Assembly (NCBI GenBank): GCA_903951425.1
Contig: CAJBBX010000039.1
Location: forward strand, 1 to 50,477
Length of the DNA stretch: 50,477 bases
Direction of reading: 5' to 3'
Source: an uncultured Chthonomonas sp.
GTDB lineage: Bacteria; Armatimonadota; Chthonomonadetes; Chthonomonadales; CAJBBX01
The notes beneath the pieces are model-generated. The model was not told the origin of the DNA. It saw only the letters and a program-made list of their open reading frames with translations, and made no database searches. The translations under genes were made by a program, and so were the position numbers. Below, piece by piece: positions 34,551-42,448 of this stretch (position 1 is its first letter; each line of letters begins with the position of its first letter).

Positions 34551-34798
34551 TCCCGCGCCGCCTCGCGTCGCCGTTCAGCGATCAGGTCATCCACGGCGCC
34601 GGCTGGAGGATGGCCTCCATAGAGCGATCGACACCATGCCTGAAGCTCGGCGCCGGTTATGGGTGCCTCGATCTGAGTGCAAGCGTCAGCGAGAATCGCC
34701 CGTGCCTCTGCTTCCATGCTGCGGTGCGCCTTGGCCGCGCGAACCCGTAGCCCGCGATGGACGTCGTCAGGAATGTTGCGTACCGTAAGCACCGACAT
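34547..34798 (-). CDS. FitA/VapB-like ribbon-helix-helix antitoxin
   Basis: An 83-residue antitoxin for the overlapping PIN toxin. The N-terminal SVLTVRNIPDDVHRGLRVRA with AKAHRSMEAEARAILADA is the ribbon-helix-helix DNA-binding domain of the FitA type. The C-terminal half would bind and inhibit the toxin. ATG 34798 is chosen because AGGAGGT lies seven bases upstream; the in-frame ATG at 34807 has no such site. A palindrome overlapping the promoter is present upstream and fits self-repression by the antitoxin-toxin complex. Confidence 0.93.
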   Translation of the reverse strand: MSVLTVRNIPDDVHRGLRVRAAKAHRSMEAEARAILADACTQIEAPITGAELQAWCRSLYGGHPPAGAVDDLIAERRREAARE

Positions 34799-34827
34799 GG
34801 GTTCCACCTCCTTGCGGCGAGCGCGAT

Positions 34828-34856
34828 ACTATGGTGCATGACAGCATTGCTGTCAA
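34828..34856 (-). promoter_or_regulatory. Promoter and palindromic operator of the PIN/RHH toxin-antitoxin operon
   Basis: On the minus strand a perfect TTGACA (34856-34851) is followed after 17 bases by CATAGT (34833-34828), a 4-of-6 match to the -10 consensus. The 17-base sequence TGACAGCATTGCTGTCA at 34839-34855 is a perfect inverted repeat of 8-base arms around one base, and it covers most of the -35 box and spacer. The antitoxin ATG lies 30 bases after the -10. The layout fits autorepression. Confidence 0.75.
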
Positions 34857-34931
34857 CCGCAGCGAGCGTTGGCGGGGCGACCTTGCCAGAGCCGCGAGCC
34901 CGGCAGGTTGGGCAATGAGCGCCGCTCTCGG

Positions 34932-36311
34932 TCACCCTCCTGAGCGCTTGCCTGCACGCGCCTTGCCCGCTGCCGCCGGCTTCGGCGCGGCGGGGAGCGT
35001 CTCGATCAGGTTGGCGGACACGACCTTGCGGCACTTGGGACCGGCGTTGTCGCAGATCGGCGGCGCGCCGGAGAGCGTGTTCGATGTGACGAGGTACGAC
35101 TCGACGCCGGGGTCCACGAGGATCGCCGGCCGCCCTTCGGCGCCGCGGAGCAGGCACCCGCGGATGTTGGCCCGCGTGGCTCCGGCCAGCAGGCGGATGG
35201 CCGGGGCGCCGCCCACCACGTGGCAGTCCGAAATCGTCAGGTTGTTGCGCAGGTCGGGTTGCCAGATGTCGTGCTTGATGCCGTACTCGATGCCGCGGAA
35301 GGGCTCGCCGAACCCGCGCACCGTGATGCCGCTGATGTACGCGTTGTAGCCCAGGCAGTCGGCCGCCACGCGCACGCCGATGCCGCCCTTGGTGACCAGG
35401 ATGTTCGTGGACGAGAGCGCGATGCTGCAGTGCCCCTCGAACACGAAGCCCTGCTGCACGGCCTCGACCCAGCAGTTGCTGATGTGGTAGCCCAGCGAGA
35501 TGGTCCACTTCTTCTGGCCGTCGGCGCGGTCCTCGAACGGAAGCTGCCGCAGGAAGGTCTTGCCGCCGATCATGAAGCAGTTGGTCATGATCACGCCGTC
35601 CTGCCGGCCGAACTCGAACCCCACGCGGTTGGCGTTGAAGTACTCCGGCTCCGTGCCCGGCGTAGCCACACGCGAAACGAACCAGTGGATATCCTCGAAC
35701 CGGCTGACATCCATTCCGCCCGACAGGTGGAAGCCCATATGATGTACGAAGCCCGTGATGTCGCGGAACAGGCTCTGGCCCGTGTTCGAGCCGCCCGGCG
35801 CGCTGGAGATGCCCATCCACGCGCCGTCGAAAACGATGCTCTCGATGCCTACGTTGCTCCCGAGCAGCTCGATGGCCGCCGGGTAGCGCTCGGGCTTCCG
35901 CGTGTTCAGGTTGTCCGGGTAGAGGATGGCCAGGCCCTTCAGGCCGCAGTAGCTGCTGAGCCGGAACGCCGGCCCGGACTTGTGGCGAACCAGCACCTTG
36001 GTGACGCTGCCCTCCCAGGCCGCCCCTTCGCCCTGGATGCGCACGAAGTTCGGCGCCTCAATGGTCCCGGTCAGCACGTAGCTCCCTGCGGGCACATTCA
36101 CGAGGCCGCCGGCCGCGGGCAATGCCGCCACAGCCGCCCGAAAGGCCGCGGTGTCGTCGCGCAAACCGTCGCCCGAGGCTCCGAAGGCGGCCACCGACAC
36201 GCTCCGTGCCGGTTCCAGCAGCTGTGCGGCGCCCCGGCGGCATGGCGCCGCGGACAGGGTTGCCCCCACGGCCAACGCGGTCATCCAGGACATAGATCGA
36301 GTGCGGCGCAT
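34932..36311 (-). CDS. Secreted pectate-lyase-superfamily beta-helix protein
   Basis: A 459-residue exported protein. After a signal region (SMSWMTALAVGATLSAAPCR, residues ~6-25) comes the opening motif of the pectate_lyase_3 superfamily, VSVAAFGASGDGLRDDTAAF, then VNVPAGSYVLTGTIEAPNFV. The remainder is a right-handed beta-helix with repeating short strands (NVGIESIVFDGAWMGI, GYHISNCWVEAVQQGFVF, NNLTISDCHVVGGAPAIRLL). The C-terminus is Lys- and Ala-rich. GGAGGAGG lies seven bases before the ATG. Relatives include polysaccharide lyases, hydrolases and epimerases, and I cannot choose among them. It is divergent from the GH42-like gene, with 140 bases between. Confidence 0.86.
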   Translation of the reverse strand: MRRTRSMSWMTALAVGATLSAAPCRRGAAQLLEPARSVSVAAFGASGDGLRDDTAAFRAAVAALPAAGGLVNVPAGSYVLTGTIEAPNFVRIQGEGAAWEGSVTKVLVRHKSGPAFRLSSYCGLKGLAILYPDNLNTRKPERYPAAIELLGSNVGIESIVFDGAWMGISSAPGGSNTGQSLFRDITGFVHHMGFHLSGGMDVSRFEDIHWFVSRVATPGTEPEYFNANRVGFEFGRQDGVIMTNCFMIGGKTFLRQLPFEDRADGQKKWTISLGYHISNCWVEAVQQGFVFEGHCSIALSSTNILVTKGGIGVRVAADCLGYNAYISGITVRGFGEPFRGIEYGIKHDIWQPDLRNNLTISDCHVVGGAPAIRLLAGATRANIRGCLLRGAEGRPAILVDPGVESYLVTSNTLSGAPPICDNAGPKCRKVVSANLIETLPAAPKPAAAGKARAGKRSGG

Positions 36312-36451
36312 GGCTGAGCCTCCTCCGGTCGCCGGGTCCGAGACACCGGCGCCGCATGAACCATAGCATAAGCCGCGGTGCGGTGTCCCGCATCGGCCAT
36401 CAAGCCTGACTCCACGGAGGAACCGGGCGCTCCGGCGGGGAACAAGCGCCT

Positions 36452-39109
36452 ATGAACACTCGCATCCTTGCGGCGTTTGCCGCCTGCCCGATCTGCCTGC
36501 CGGCACTGGCCCAGCAGGCGGTGGCGCCCTCGCCGGCCGCCATTCGCACCTACCCGATCCACGCCGACGGCGGGCTGGTCTACACCCCGCTTTCTGACGA
36601 GGCGGCCAGGACCGGGCGACTCACCCGCTACGACCGTGCGCCCCGACGCACGGTGAGCGTGAAGCTGGGCGGATGCACGCTCACGGCCTCCGTGCCTGCC
36701 GCGGCCCGGGCGTATGACGTGGTGCCTATCCCATACACGCTGAGCTGGCAGGGCGCGCCCGCCTTCCCGCTGGCCGCCGAGGCCGTGGCCTTCGAGGATG
36801 AGGGCCGCCGCAAGGGGCGCGACCTCTTCGACCTCGCCCTGCCGGGTCGGCTGGACCTGAAGGTTGAGTACCTGGGTTCGATCACCGCCCATATGAAGCC
36901 CGGCGGCCGCCACAACCTGAAGCCGGACAGCAGCGACAAGCCTGCCGTCTACCCGCCCTTCACGCGCAACCCCATGGTCCGCTCCGGCGTGGTCGAGGCG
37001 GGCGATATCCTCTGGTTCCGCTTCCGGGTGACGAACACCGGCGACACCATCCTCGATCCCGAGGGCTTCGGCGGCTGGGGCCTCTACCCGGAGTTGCAGC
37101 GCCGCAAGGGCGACAAGTACGAGGTCTACAGCCACCACTACAACCTCTACATCCGCGACAAGCAGGCCCTCTACCCCGGCGAGACGCGCGACTTCTGGGT
37201 GGACTTCACGTCGGACCGCAGCACGGACTCCTACCGGATCGAGCCCGGCGAGTACCGCATCGACTTCCGCTCCTACTTCCGCTTCTACCGCGACTGGAAC
37301 GACTGGGTGAACAACTGGGAAGGCGCCTGGATGACCATCGCCCAGATGCCCGTGACCCTGGCCGACAAGCCGCGCCAGGCGCCGGTGGAGCCGCTGAAGG
37401 TGACGATGACCGACGCCGCCGTGCCGGACAAGCTGACCCGCTATATCCACACCTTCCAGGAGTTCATGACCGCCTTCGACGCCTGGCAGAAGCCGCCCGC
37501 AGCTGGGGCGAGCTCGGTCCGCGGCACGCTCTACCTCCAGGTCGCGCCATGGACCCGCCACGTGGTGCTGAAGCTCGTGGCAGCCGGGCCCGTGCGCTGC
37601 AAGACACTGGCCGTGCCGATCCGCCTGGAGGGCGGCCTTCCTGCGCTCAAGCCCAACCTCAACGCCGCCAACTGCATGGTGCAGGATGGCCGCCGCGTGC
37701 CGGTGGTCTACTCGCAACTGATGTCCGACATGCGCGCCAACATCCAGACGAGCCCCACGCCGGAGACGCAGATCATCGCCGACATCCGGCGCATGAAGGA
37801 GTGCGGCATCAACGTCTGCGCCACGACGGCCATGCCCTGGCTCTACGCCGACGCCGCCACCCCGCGCGAGAACCACCCCGGCGATGCCATGAAGTACTCG
37901 CTGGATGTGGCCCGGCGCGAAGGGATGAAGCTGGAGGCCTGGGGCAGCTATCCCTACGACCGCAGCACCGTGGCCGACATCTACAACTGGGTCACGGGCT
38001 CGTCGTTGCAGATGAACACCTACATGACGAACGGCTACCCCGCCGTCAGCCATGCCGAACCGGCCATCGCGCGGGCCAACGCGGCCATCTGGCTCTACCA
38101 GTTCCGGCGGTGGGGCGACGGCTACGCCCAGTTCGAGAACGGAGCCATACCATTCGGCACCGAGGACACGCGGGGCTGGATGCGGCAAGACGTGCACATC
38201 CGCTTCCCGGTCGGCGACCTGACCAAGGGCGCCTTCCGCGCGTGGCTACGCGAGCGGTTCGTGACCGTGGAGCGCATGAACGCCGCCTGGGGCTCGCGCT
38301 TCGAGAGCTTCGACAGCGTGGACCCCGAGGCCGGCGCCGCCGTGAACATGTTCGGCCACCGCTTCGAGTACCTGAACGCGGCCAACCTGTTCCACGACTG
38401 GAGCCCGGCCATGGCCGACTACGACGCGTACCGGACCTGGATGCGCTGCAAGAACTACGCCGAATCGCGGGAGATCATCCGCCGTGAGGTCCCGCAGGCA
38501 GCCATGTTCCTCCGCACCGAGGGCGCCAACGCCATCGTGGAGGGGCTGAGCCCCGCCGATCCCAACCCGCACTTCCGCCATGCCTACTACAGCCAGCGGC
38601 GCGTGGGCGCCGAGGCGGAGATGATCCGCAAGTCCGGCGCCTTTGCCTACCACTCCGACTACACGACACTCCCCTACACGCCAAGCGAACTGCGCAAGCT
38701 CACCGGCATGGGAGTGAAACAGGGCATCGTGCCTGCCTGGCTCCCGCAGTTCGACAACATGCGGGACATCGCCGTCAACGGGAAGTACGGCACTGACTAC
38801 ACGGTGAACTTCAACACGGACCGCCCCGTGAAGGGCGCCATGATGCACGTGCTCACGGCAGTCTATCCCTGGTTCCAGGCTGTCTCCGAGGCGGGCGGCA
38901 TCCCGGGCATCCTCTGGGACGACCTCCAGTGCGACGGTTTCGCAACGGAGACCCAGCAACGCGAGTTGCTTCTCTACAAGCAGGCCATGGCCCGCTACCT
39001 GGCCACCCCGGCAGGCCGCAAGGCGGCGACCAAGGGTGTCCAGAAGCCCGACAGATCATGGCTGAAGAAGGTGACGCCCAGGCGGTGCTACGTGCTGCCC
39101 AAAGGCTGA
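36452..39109 (+). CDS. Secreted GH42-like TIM-barrel protein
   Basis: An 885-residue protein with a signal peptide (residues 1-20, ending CLPALAQQ). The first ~430 residues are beta-rich, with DILWFRFRVTNTGDTILDP, YHTL-type strands and a repeated FRSYFRFYRDWNDW segment. The C-terminal half is a TIM-barrel-like region with strong likeness to family 42 beta-galactosidases around FRAWLRERFVTVERMNAAWG, followed by SRFESFDSVDP, and LWDDLQCDGFATETQQ near the end. Catalytic Glu residues are not assigned with certainty; the ENGAIPFGTED segment near residue 560 is one candidate. The ribosome site is weak. Glycoside hydrolysis is the likely role (inference). Confidence 0.75.
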   Translation: MNTRILAAFAACPICLPALAQQAVAPSPAAIRTYPIHADGGLVYTPLSDEAARTGRLTRYDRAPRRTVSVKLGGCTLTASVPAAARAYDVVPIPYTLSWQGAPAFPLAAEAVAFEDEGRRKGRDLFDLALPGRLDLKVEYLGSITAHMKPGGRHNLKPDSSDKPAVYPPFTRNPMVRSGVVEAGDILWFRFRVTNTGDTILDPEGFGGWGLYPELQRRKGDKYEVYSHHYNLYIRDKQALYPGETRDFWVDFTSDRSTDSYRIEPGEYRIDFRSYFRFYRDWNDWVNNWEGAWMTIAQMPVTLADKPRQAPVEPLKVTMTDAAVPDKLTRYIHTFQEFMTAFDAWQKPPAAGASSVRGTLYLQVAPWTRHVVLKLVAAGPVRCKTLAVPIRLEGGLPALKPNLNAANCMVQDGRRVPVVYSQLMSDMRANIQTSPTPETQIIADIRRMKECGINVCATTAMPWLYADAATPRENHPGDAMKYSLDVARREGMKLEAWGSYPYDRSTVADIYNWVTGSSLQMNTYMTNGYPAVSHAEPAIARANAAIWLYQFRRWGDGYAQFENGAIPFGTEDTRGWMRQDVHIRFPVGDLTKGAFRAWLRERFVTVERMNAAWGSRFESFDSVDPEAGAAVNMFGHRFEYLNAANLFHDWSPAMADYDAYRTWMRCKNYAESREIIRREVPQAAMFLRTEGANAIVEGLSPADPNPHFRHAYYSQRRVGAEAEMIRKSGAFAYHSDYTTLPYTPSELRKLTGMGVKQGIVPAWLPQFDNMRDIAVNGKYGTDYTVNFNTDRPVKGAMMHVLTAVYPWFQAVSEAGGIPGILWDDLQCDGFATETQQRELLLYKQAMARYLATPAGRKAATKGVQKPDRSWLKKVTPRRCYVLPKG

Positions 39110-39126
39110 GTGGAGGGCGGAAGCCG

Positions 39127-39404
39127 ATGGGCGAGGCGATGGCCTACCTGCATGTGCATGCCGTCTGGGCGACCAAGCAGCGGCAGCCTCTCCTGACCGG
39201 CGAGGTAGGAACGATCGTCTACGCCTGTGTCCGTGAGAAGTGCCGGCAGATGGGCTGTACGGTGATCGCCATGGGCGGCGTCGAGGACCACGTCCATCTG
39301 CTTGCTCGCATACCAAGCACACTCCCGGCAGCCGAACTGGTTCGAGGCGCCAAGGGCGCCTCATCGCGTGCGGTGACCCATGGTCGACTCGCGGCGGTTC
39401 GCCT
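39127..39404 (+). pseudogene. Truncated IS200/RAYT-type Y1 transposase
   Basis: About 87 residues of a Y1-transposase (HUH single-strand transposase) frame remain: AYLHVHAVWATKQRQPLLTG, then MGGVEDHVHLLARIPSTLPA and GAKGASSRAV. The HUH metal-binding motif is present as HVHLL. The C-terminal helix that carries the catalytic tyrosine (Y-x-x-x-Q) is missing: the reading frame runs into the REP-like hairpin at 39406 and stops at 39513. The likeness to REP-associated tyrosine transposases is reinforced by the adjacent palindrome. It is probably inactive. It lies between two convergent genes. Confidence 0.82.
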
Positions 39405-39405
39405 A

Positions 39406-39456
39406 TGGTCTCGGTGCGACGGCCCGCCTCGCGGCGGGCCGTCACTCGACCGACGG
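39406..39456 (+). repeat. REP-like palindromic element, copy A
   Basis: A 51-base element with a perfect 11-base stem (39418-39428 with 39433-39443) and a four-base TCGC loop. It is followed by the conserved tail ACTCGACCGACGG. A second copy in inverted orientation is at 48743-48793, and 46 of 51 positions match. It directly follows the truncated Y1 transposase. Confidence 0.85.
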
Positions 39457-39502
39457 GGTCGGGCCTGGGGCGACGTTCTAGCCGCGACCCGCCGGCGCCG
39501 CC

Positions 39503-42238
39503 CTATCTCGTGATCGCGATCCTCGATATCTGGATCTTCACCTCCGGCTTGTTGCAGGCGTCGATGCGCAGGCTTGTGATGACGCCGCGCCAGCGCTGGT
39601 TCTTGCCTACGGGCAGGGCGTAGGTGTGCCACTGGCCGTCTACCTTCGACGGCGCACGGACGCTGGCCTCTTCGCTGGTGCCCGCCGAGCGGGTGCTCCA
39701 GAAGACCTGAAGAGTGTCGTCGGACTGGGCGCCGGCTTTGCCCGTGAGCTTCATGCGGATGGTCACCGACCGTCGCGTGGTGGCTCGCACCTGCACCGGC
39801 GGGCCGAAGAAAGCCGGGTCGCGGCCGGTCGAGCGGACCGTCAGTGCGCCGTCGGTCAGTTCGGCCTTCGTGATGTCCATGCCGCTCTCCCAGCCGCCGA
39901 TGTCCTTGGAGAGGTCCCACACGCCGCCCGTTCCAGCCAGCACGTCGACCTCGGGGGTCACGGCGCCAACGTCGGCCGGGGTCAGGTCGGTGTGCTTCTC
40001 GGGCGCCTCGGTGAAGACGCGGCGGATGGCGTCCAGGTAGCCGAAGCCGAACTCCTGCTGCGGCTCGACGTAGGAGCCCTCGCCAAGCTCGTTCCAAGCT
40101 TCGATCAGGGTCACGGGAAGCGCCTTCTTCGGGTTGGCCTCGATGAATGCCTTGGCATCGCGCAGGTGCCGCTCGAAGTTGGCGGGGTTGCGGCCGTAGC
40201 GCACCAGGGCCGCGTCGCCGTGCCACGGTCGCGAGTCCCAGCCGCCGGAGACGGGCGTCATGATGGGGATGCTGCACTGCGAGACGGCCACGTCCCACTG
40301 CTTGCGGTAGGGCTCCAGCAGATCGTCGAAGGAGGCCCACTTCTCCGAGCCGCGCAGGCCAAGGCCCGGCCAGTTGTACGCGGTGATGGCGTCGTAGCCC
40401 TCCTCTTCGGCCACCTTCGCCTCGCCGGGGCTGCCGCCGACGCAGGCGATCATGTAGAGGCCCTTGAGGCCGGCGGCCACGCACATGCGGCGCATTTCCG
40501 TGAAGGCGCGCTTCACTTCGGGGCTGCCCATATCGGCGCGGAAGCGGTGCGGGGTGAAGATGATCATCACCGGCTTGCCGTCGATGGTGTAGTGCTCGGG
40601 CCGCTTGAAGTAGTTGTCGATCCAGTAGCGCGTCACCTTCTGCATGTCGGCGTAGGACGAGGTGCCCTCGGCGTTGTGGTTCGCCCAGAGCAGGCAGAAC
40701 TTGATCTGCTTACCGTACTTCGACTTGAAGAGGCCGTCGTGCAGACCGTGCTCCAATGAACGGGAGCCCTGGCTCCAATACCAGTCATAGGCGAAGAAGG
40801 TCACGCCGTGCTCCACGGCCCACTTCACCTGCCAGTCGGCCACCGAGGGGTCCCCCTCGCGGTACCAGCCCAGGACGGGACGCCGCTCGGGGAAGCGCAT
40901 GATGGGCGCCCACTGCCCGGCCGATCGCCAGCCGGGGAAGTAGTAGATGCCCACGTCGATTTGCTTCGGACGGACAGGCGTCGGCGCGGGCATGACGCCG
41001 GTGCGCGCAACGACCGGAGCCGCTGTGACCTGCACCTGCGTGGTCGTGCTGACGGCCGGCGCTCCCGGCCCGCCCACGGTGAGGCCCACGCGATAGGAGC
41101 CCGGCCTCGGGAATCGGAGGCTCCAGCGCCAGGTGGCATCCTCGTCGAAGCCGATGGCCTGCTTCGGAGCGGCCGCCGTCCGCGAGGCTGAAACGCCTGC
41201 CGGCAGTGTGAGTCGTGCGCTGACACCCTTCGCCTCGGCGCCGCCGGCGTTGCCCACCCGGGCGGTCAGCGGCACGTCGCGCCCGCTACGCGGAAGGGCC
41301 TGCTCGGCGCCGAACCATGCGATGCGGAGGTCGGCCGCACCGGCAGGGAGGGCCGCCGGGGCAATCGAGTGGACCGTCACCGCGTCGCCGACCACCGTGC
41401 CGGGGCGCACTCCGAGGCCGACGATACGTCCCGCCCAGCCTGGCTGCGACATAACATCGACGTTGTAGACGTGGGGCTTGCCGTCGGGCGTCAGCTTTAC
41501 GGAGACCTCGCGGAGGCCGTTCACCTTGTCCGACGCATAGACGAGCGCCGCCCGTGAGGTCTTGCTGGACGTCAGGCGGAGGCAGACGTATGGCAGCGTC
41601 TCAGAGTCGGCGGGCGTGATGGGCGCCAGCGCGAAGGCCTCGGGCTCAGCCACCCGTAGCGTCGCGCCGCTCCGTCCGGCCTCGGCATCCACACCCTGCC
41701 GCAGCGTCCAGGCGGCGCCGGAACCGACGGCCGGTCCGGCGGACGCGCCCATGGGCAGTTGGACGATGCGCACGGCGCCCATCTCGAACCGGGTGGCGTC
41801 GTAAGGGTCCAGCCGCATTTGGATGATCTGCCCCTCGGCCTGCCAGAAGGGGTAGACACGGTAGGTGCGCCACTTGCCGTCGCCGACGACGCCTAGCGAA
41901 CTCGACTTCTCGCCGGAGAAGCCGCCGTAGGCGCCCTCCTTGGTGCCGGACCAGAAGATTTGCATCAGACCGTCGCGGTCGGCCTTCATCGGTATCTCGA
42001 TCACCTGCCACGCGTTGGCCTTGATCTGGAAGGCAGGCCTGTAGATGAGAATCGGATCGCCGCCTACGGTGCGGAAGCGGGCCCGGTCCCCGGCGGCCTC
42101 CAGGTCGGCCATGTCCTGGTTCACGGTCCACTGCGCAGCCGCGCGGCTGACGTCCAGTTCGACCAGTGTGGCGGGCCCGGGTGGCTGCGCCTGCAGCCCG
42201 GCGGCGAGCCAGACGAGTGCGGCGGCGAATGCGAGCAT
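39503..42238 (-). CDS. Secreted GH99-like-domain protein flanked by beta-sandwich modules
   Basis: A 911-residue protein with a signal peptide (LAFAAALVWLAAGLQAQPPG). Residues ~25-160 are an accessory beta-sandwich (VGDGKWRTYRVYPFWQ, MRLDPYDATRFEMG). A second beta region contains Ig-like strands to ~415. Residues ~423-745 are a GH99/WbsX-like TIM-barrel domain: DVGIYYFPGWRSAGQWAPIM, GWYREGDPSVADWQVKWAVE, FFAYDWYWSQGS, EAWNELGEGSYVEP. Residues ~763-911 are another accessory module (KVDGQWHTYALPVG, ITSLRIDACNKPEV). Known GH99 enzymes act on alpha-mannosides, but the GH99-like group is broader. ATG 42238 has AGAGGGA upstream; the in-frame ATG at 42277 has none. It is divergent from the next enzyme gene. 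Confidence 0.85.
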   Translation of the reverse strand: MLAFAAALVWLAAGLQAQPPGPATLVELDVSRAAAQWTVNQDMADLEAAGDRARFRTVGGDPILIYRPAFQIKANAWQVIEIPMKADRDGLMQIFWSGTKEGAYGGFSGEKSSSLGVVGDGKWRTYRVYPFWQAEGQIIQMRLDPYDATRFEMGAVRIVQLPMGASAGPAVGSGAAWTLRQGVDAEAGRSGATLRVAEPEAFALAPITPADSETLPYVCLRLTSSKTSRAALVYASDKVNGLREVSVKLTPDGKPHVYNVDVMSQPGWAGRIVGLGVRPGTVVGDAVTVHSIAPAALPAGAADLRIAWFGAEQALPRSGRDVPLTARVGNAGGAEAKGVSARLTLPAGVSASRTAAAPKQAIGFDEDATWRWSLRFPRPGSYRVGLTVGGPGAPAVSTTTQVQVTAAPVVARTGVMPAPTPVRPKQIDVGIYYFPGWRSAGQWAPIMRFPERRPVLGWYREGDPSVADWQVKWAVEHGVTFFAYDWYWSQGSRSLEHGLHDGLFKSKYGKQIKFCLLWANHNAEGTSSYADMQKVTRYWIDNYFKRPEHYTIDGKPVMIIFTPHRFRADMGSPEVKRAFTEMRRMCVAAGLKGLYMIACVGGSPGEAKVAEEEGYDAITAYNWPGLGLRGSEKWASFDDLLEPYRKQWDVAVSQCSIPIMTPVSGGWDSRPWHGDAALVRYGRNPANFERHLRDAKAFIEANPKKALPVTLIEAWNELGEGSYVEPQQEFGFGYLDAIRRVFTEAPEKHTDLTPADVGAVTPEVDVLAGTGGVWDLSKDIGGWESGMDITKAELTDGALTVRSTGRDPAFFGPPVQVRATTRRSVTIRMKLTGKAGAQSDDTLQVFWSTRSAGTSEEASVRAPSKVDGQWHTYALPVGKNQRWRGVITSLRIDACNKPEVKIQISRIAITR

Positions 42239-42362
42239 GGTGGTTCCCTCTTGCGGTGGCGATTCGTGCGGTATCACGTTACCCCGAGACGCGAGACATG
42301 AGGGCGCAGGCGGTGGGGTAGCCTATTGGGACTGACGCGGTCTGGGGATCGGCACGGCTCGC

Positions 42363-42414
42363 CCTCCTGCAGGAGGCGCTTGGACCATCTCACGCACGTG
42401 CGCTTCTGCGCACG
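42363..42414. promoter_or_regulatory. Two palindromes in the divergent promoter region
   Basis: CCTCCTGCAGGAGG at 42363-42376 is a perfect 14-base palindrome. CGTGCGC and GCGCACG at 42397-42403 and 42408-42414 form a 7-base stem with a TTCT loop. Both lie in the 210-base gap between divergent secreted-enzyme genes and are candidate operators. No clear -35/-10 pair is visible. Confidence 0.4.
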
Positions 42415-42448
42415 GCCGGCGGCGGTGGCTGCCCGGAGGCTAGAGACA

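Noticed and set aside
36281-38197. 638-codon minus-strand frame opposite the GH42-like gene
   Set aside because: Antisense shadow; rich in Val, Ala, Gly and His with no motif, and it also overlaps the divergent promoter region.
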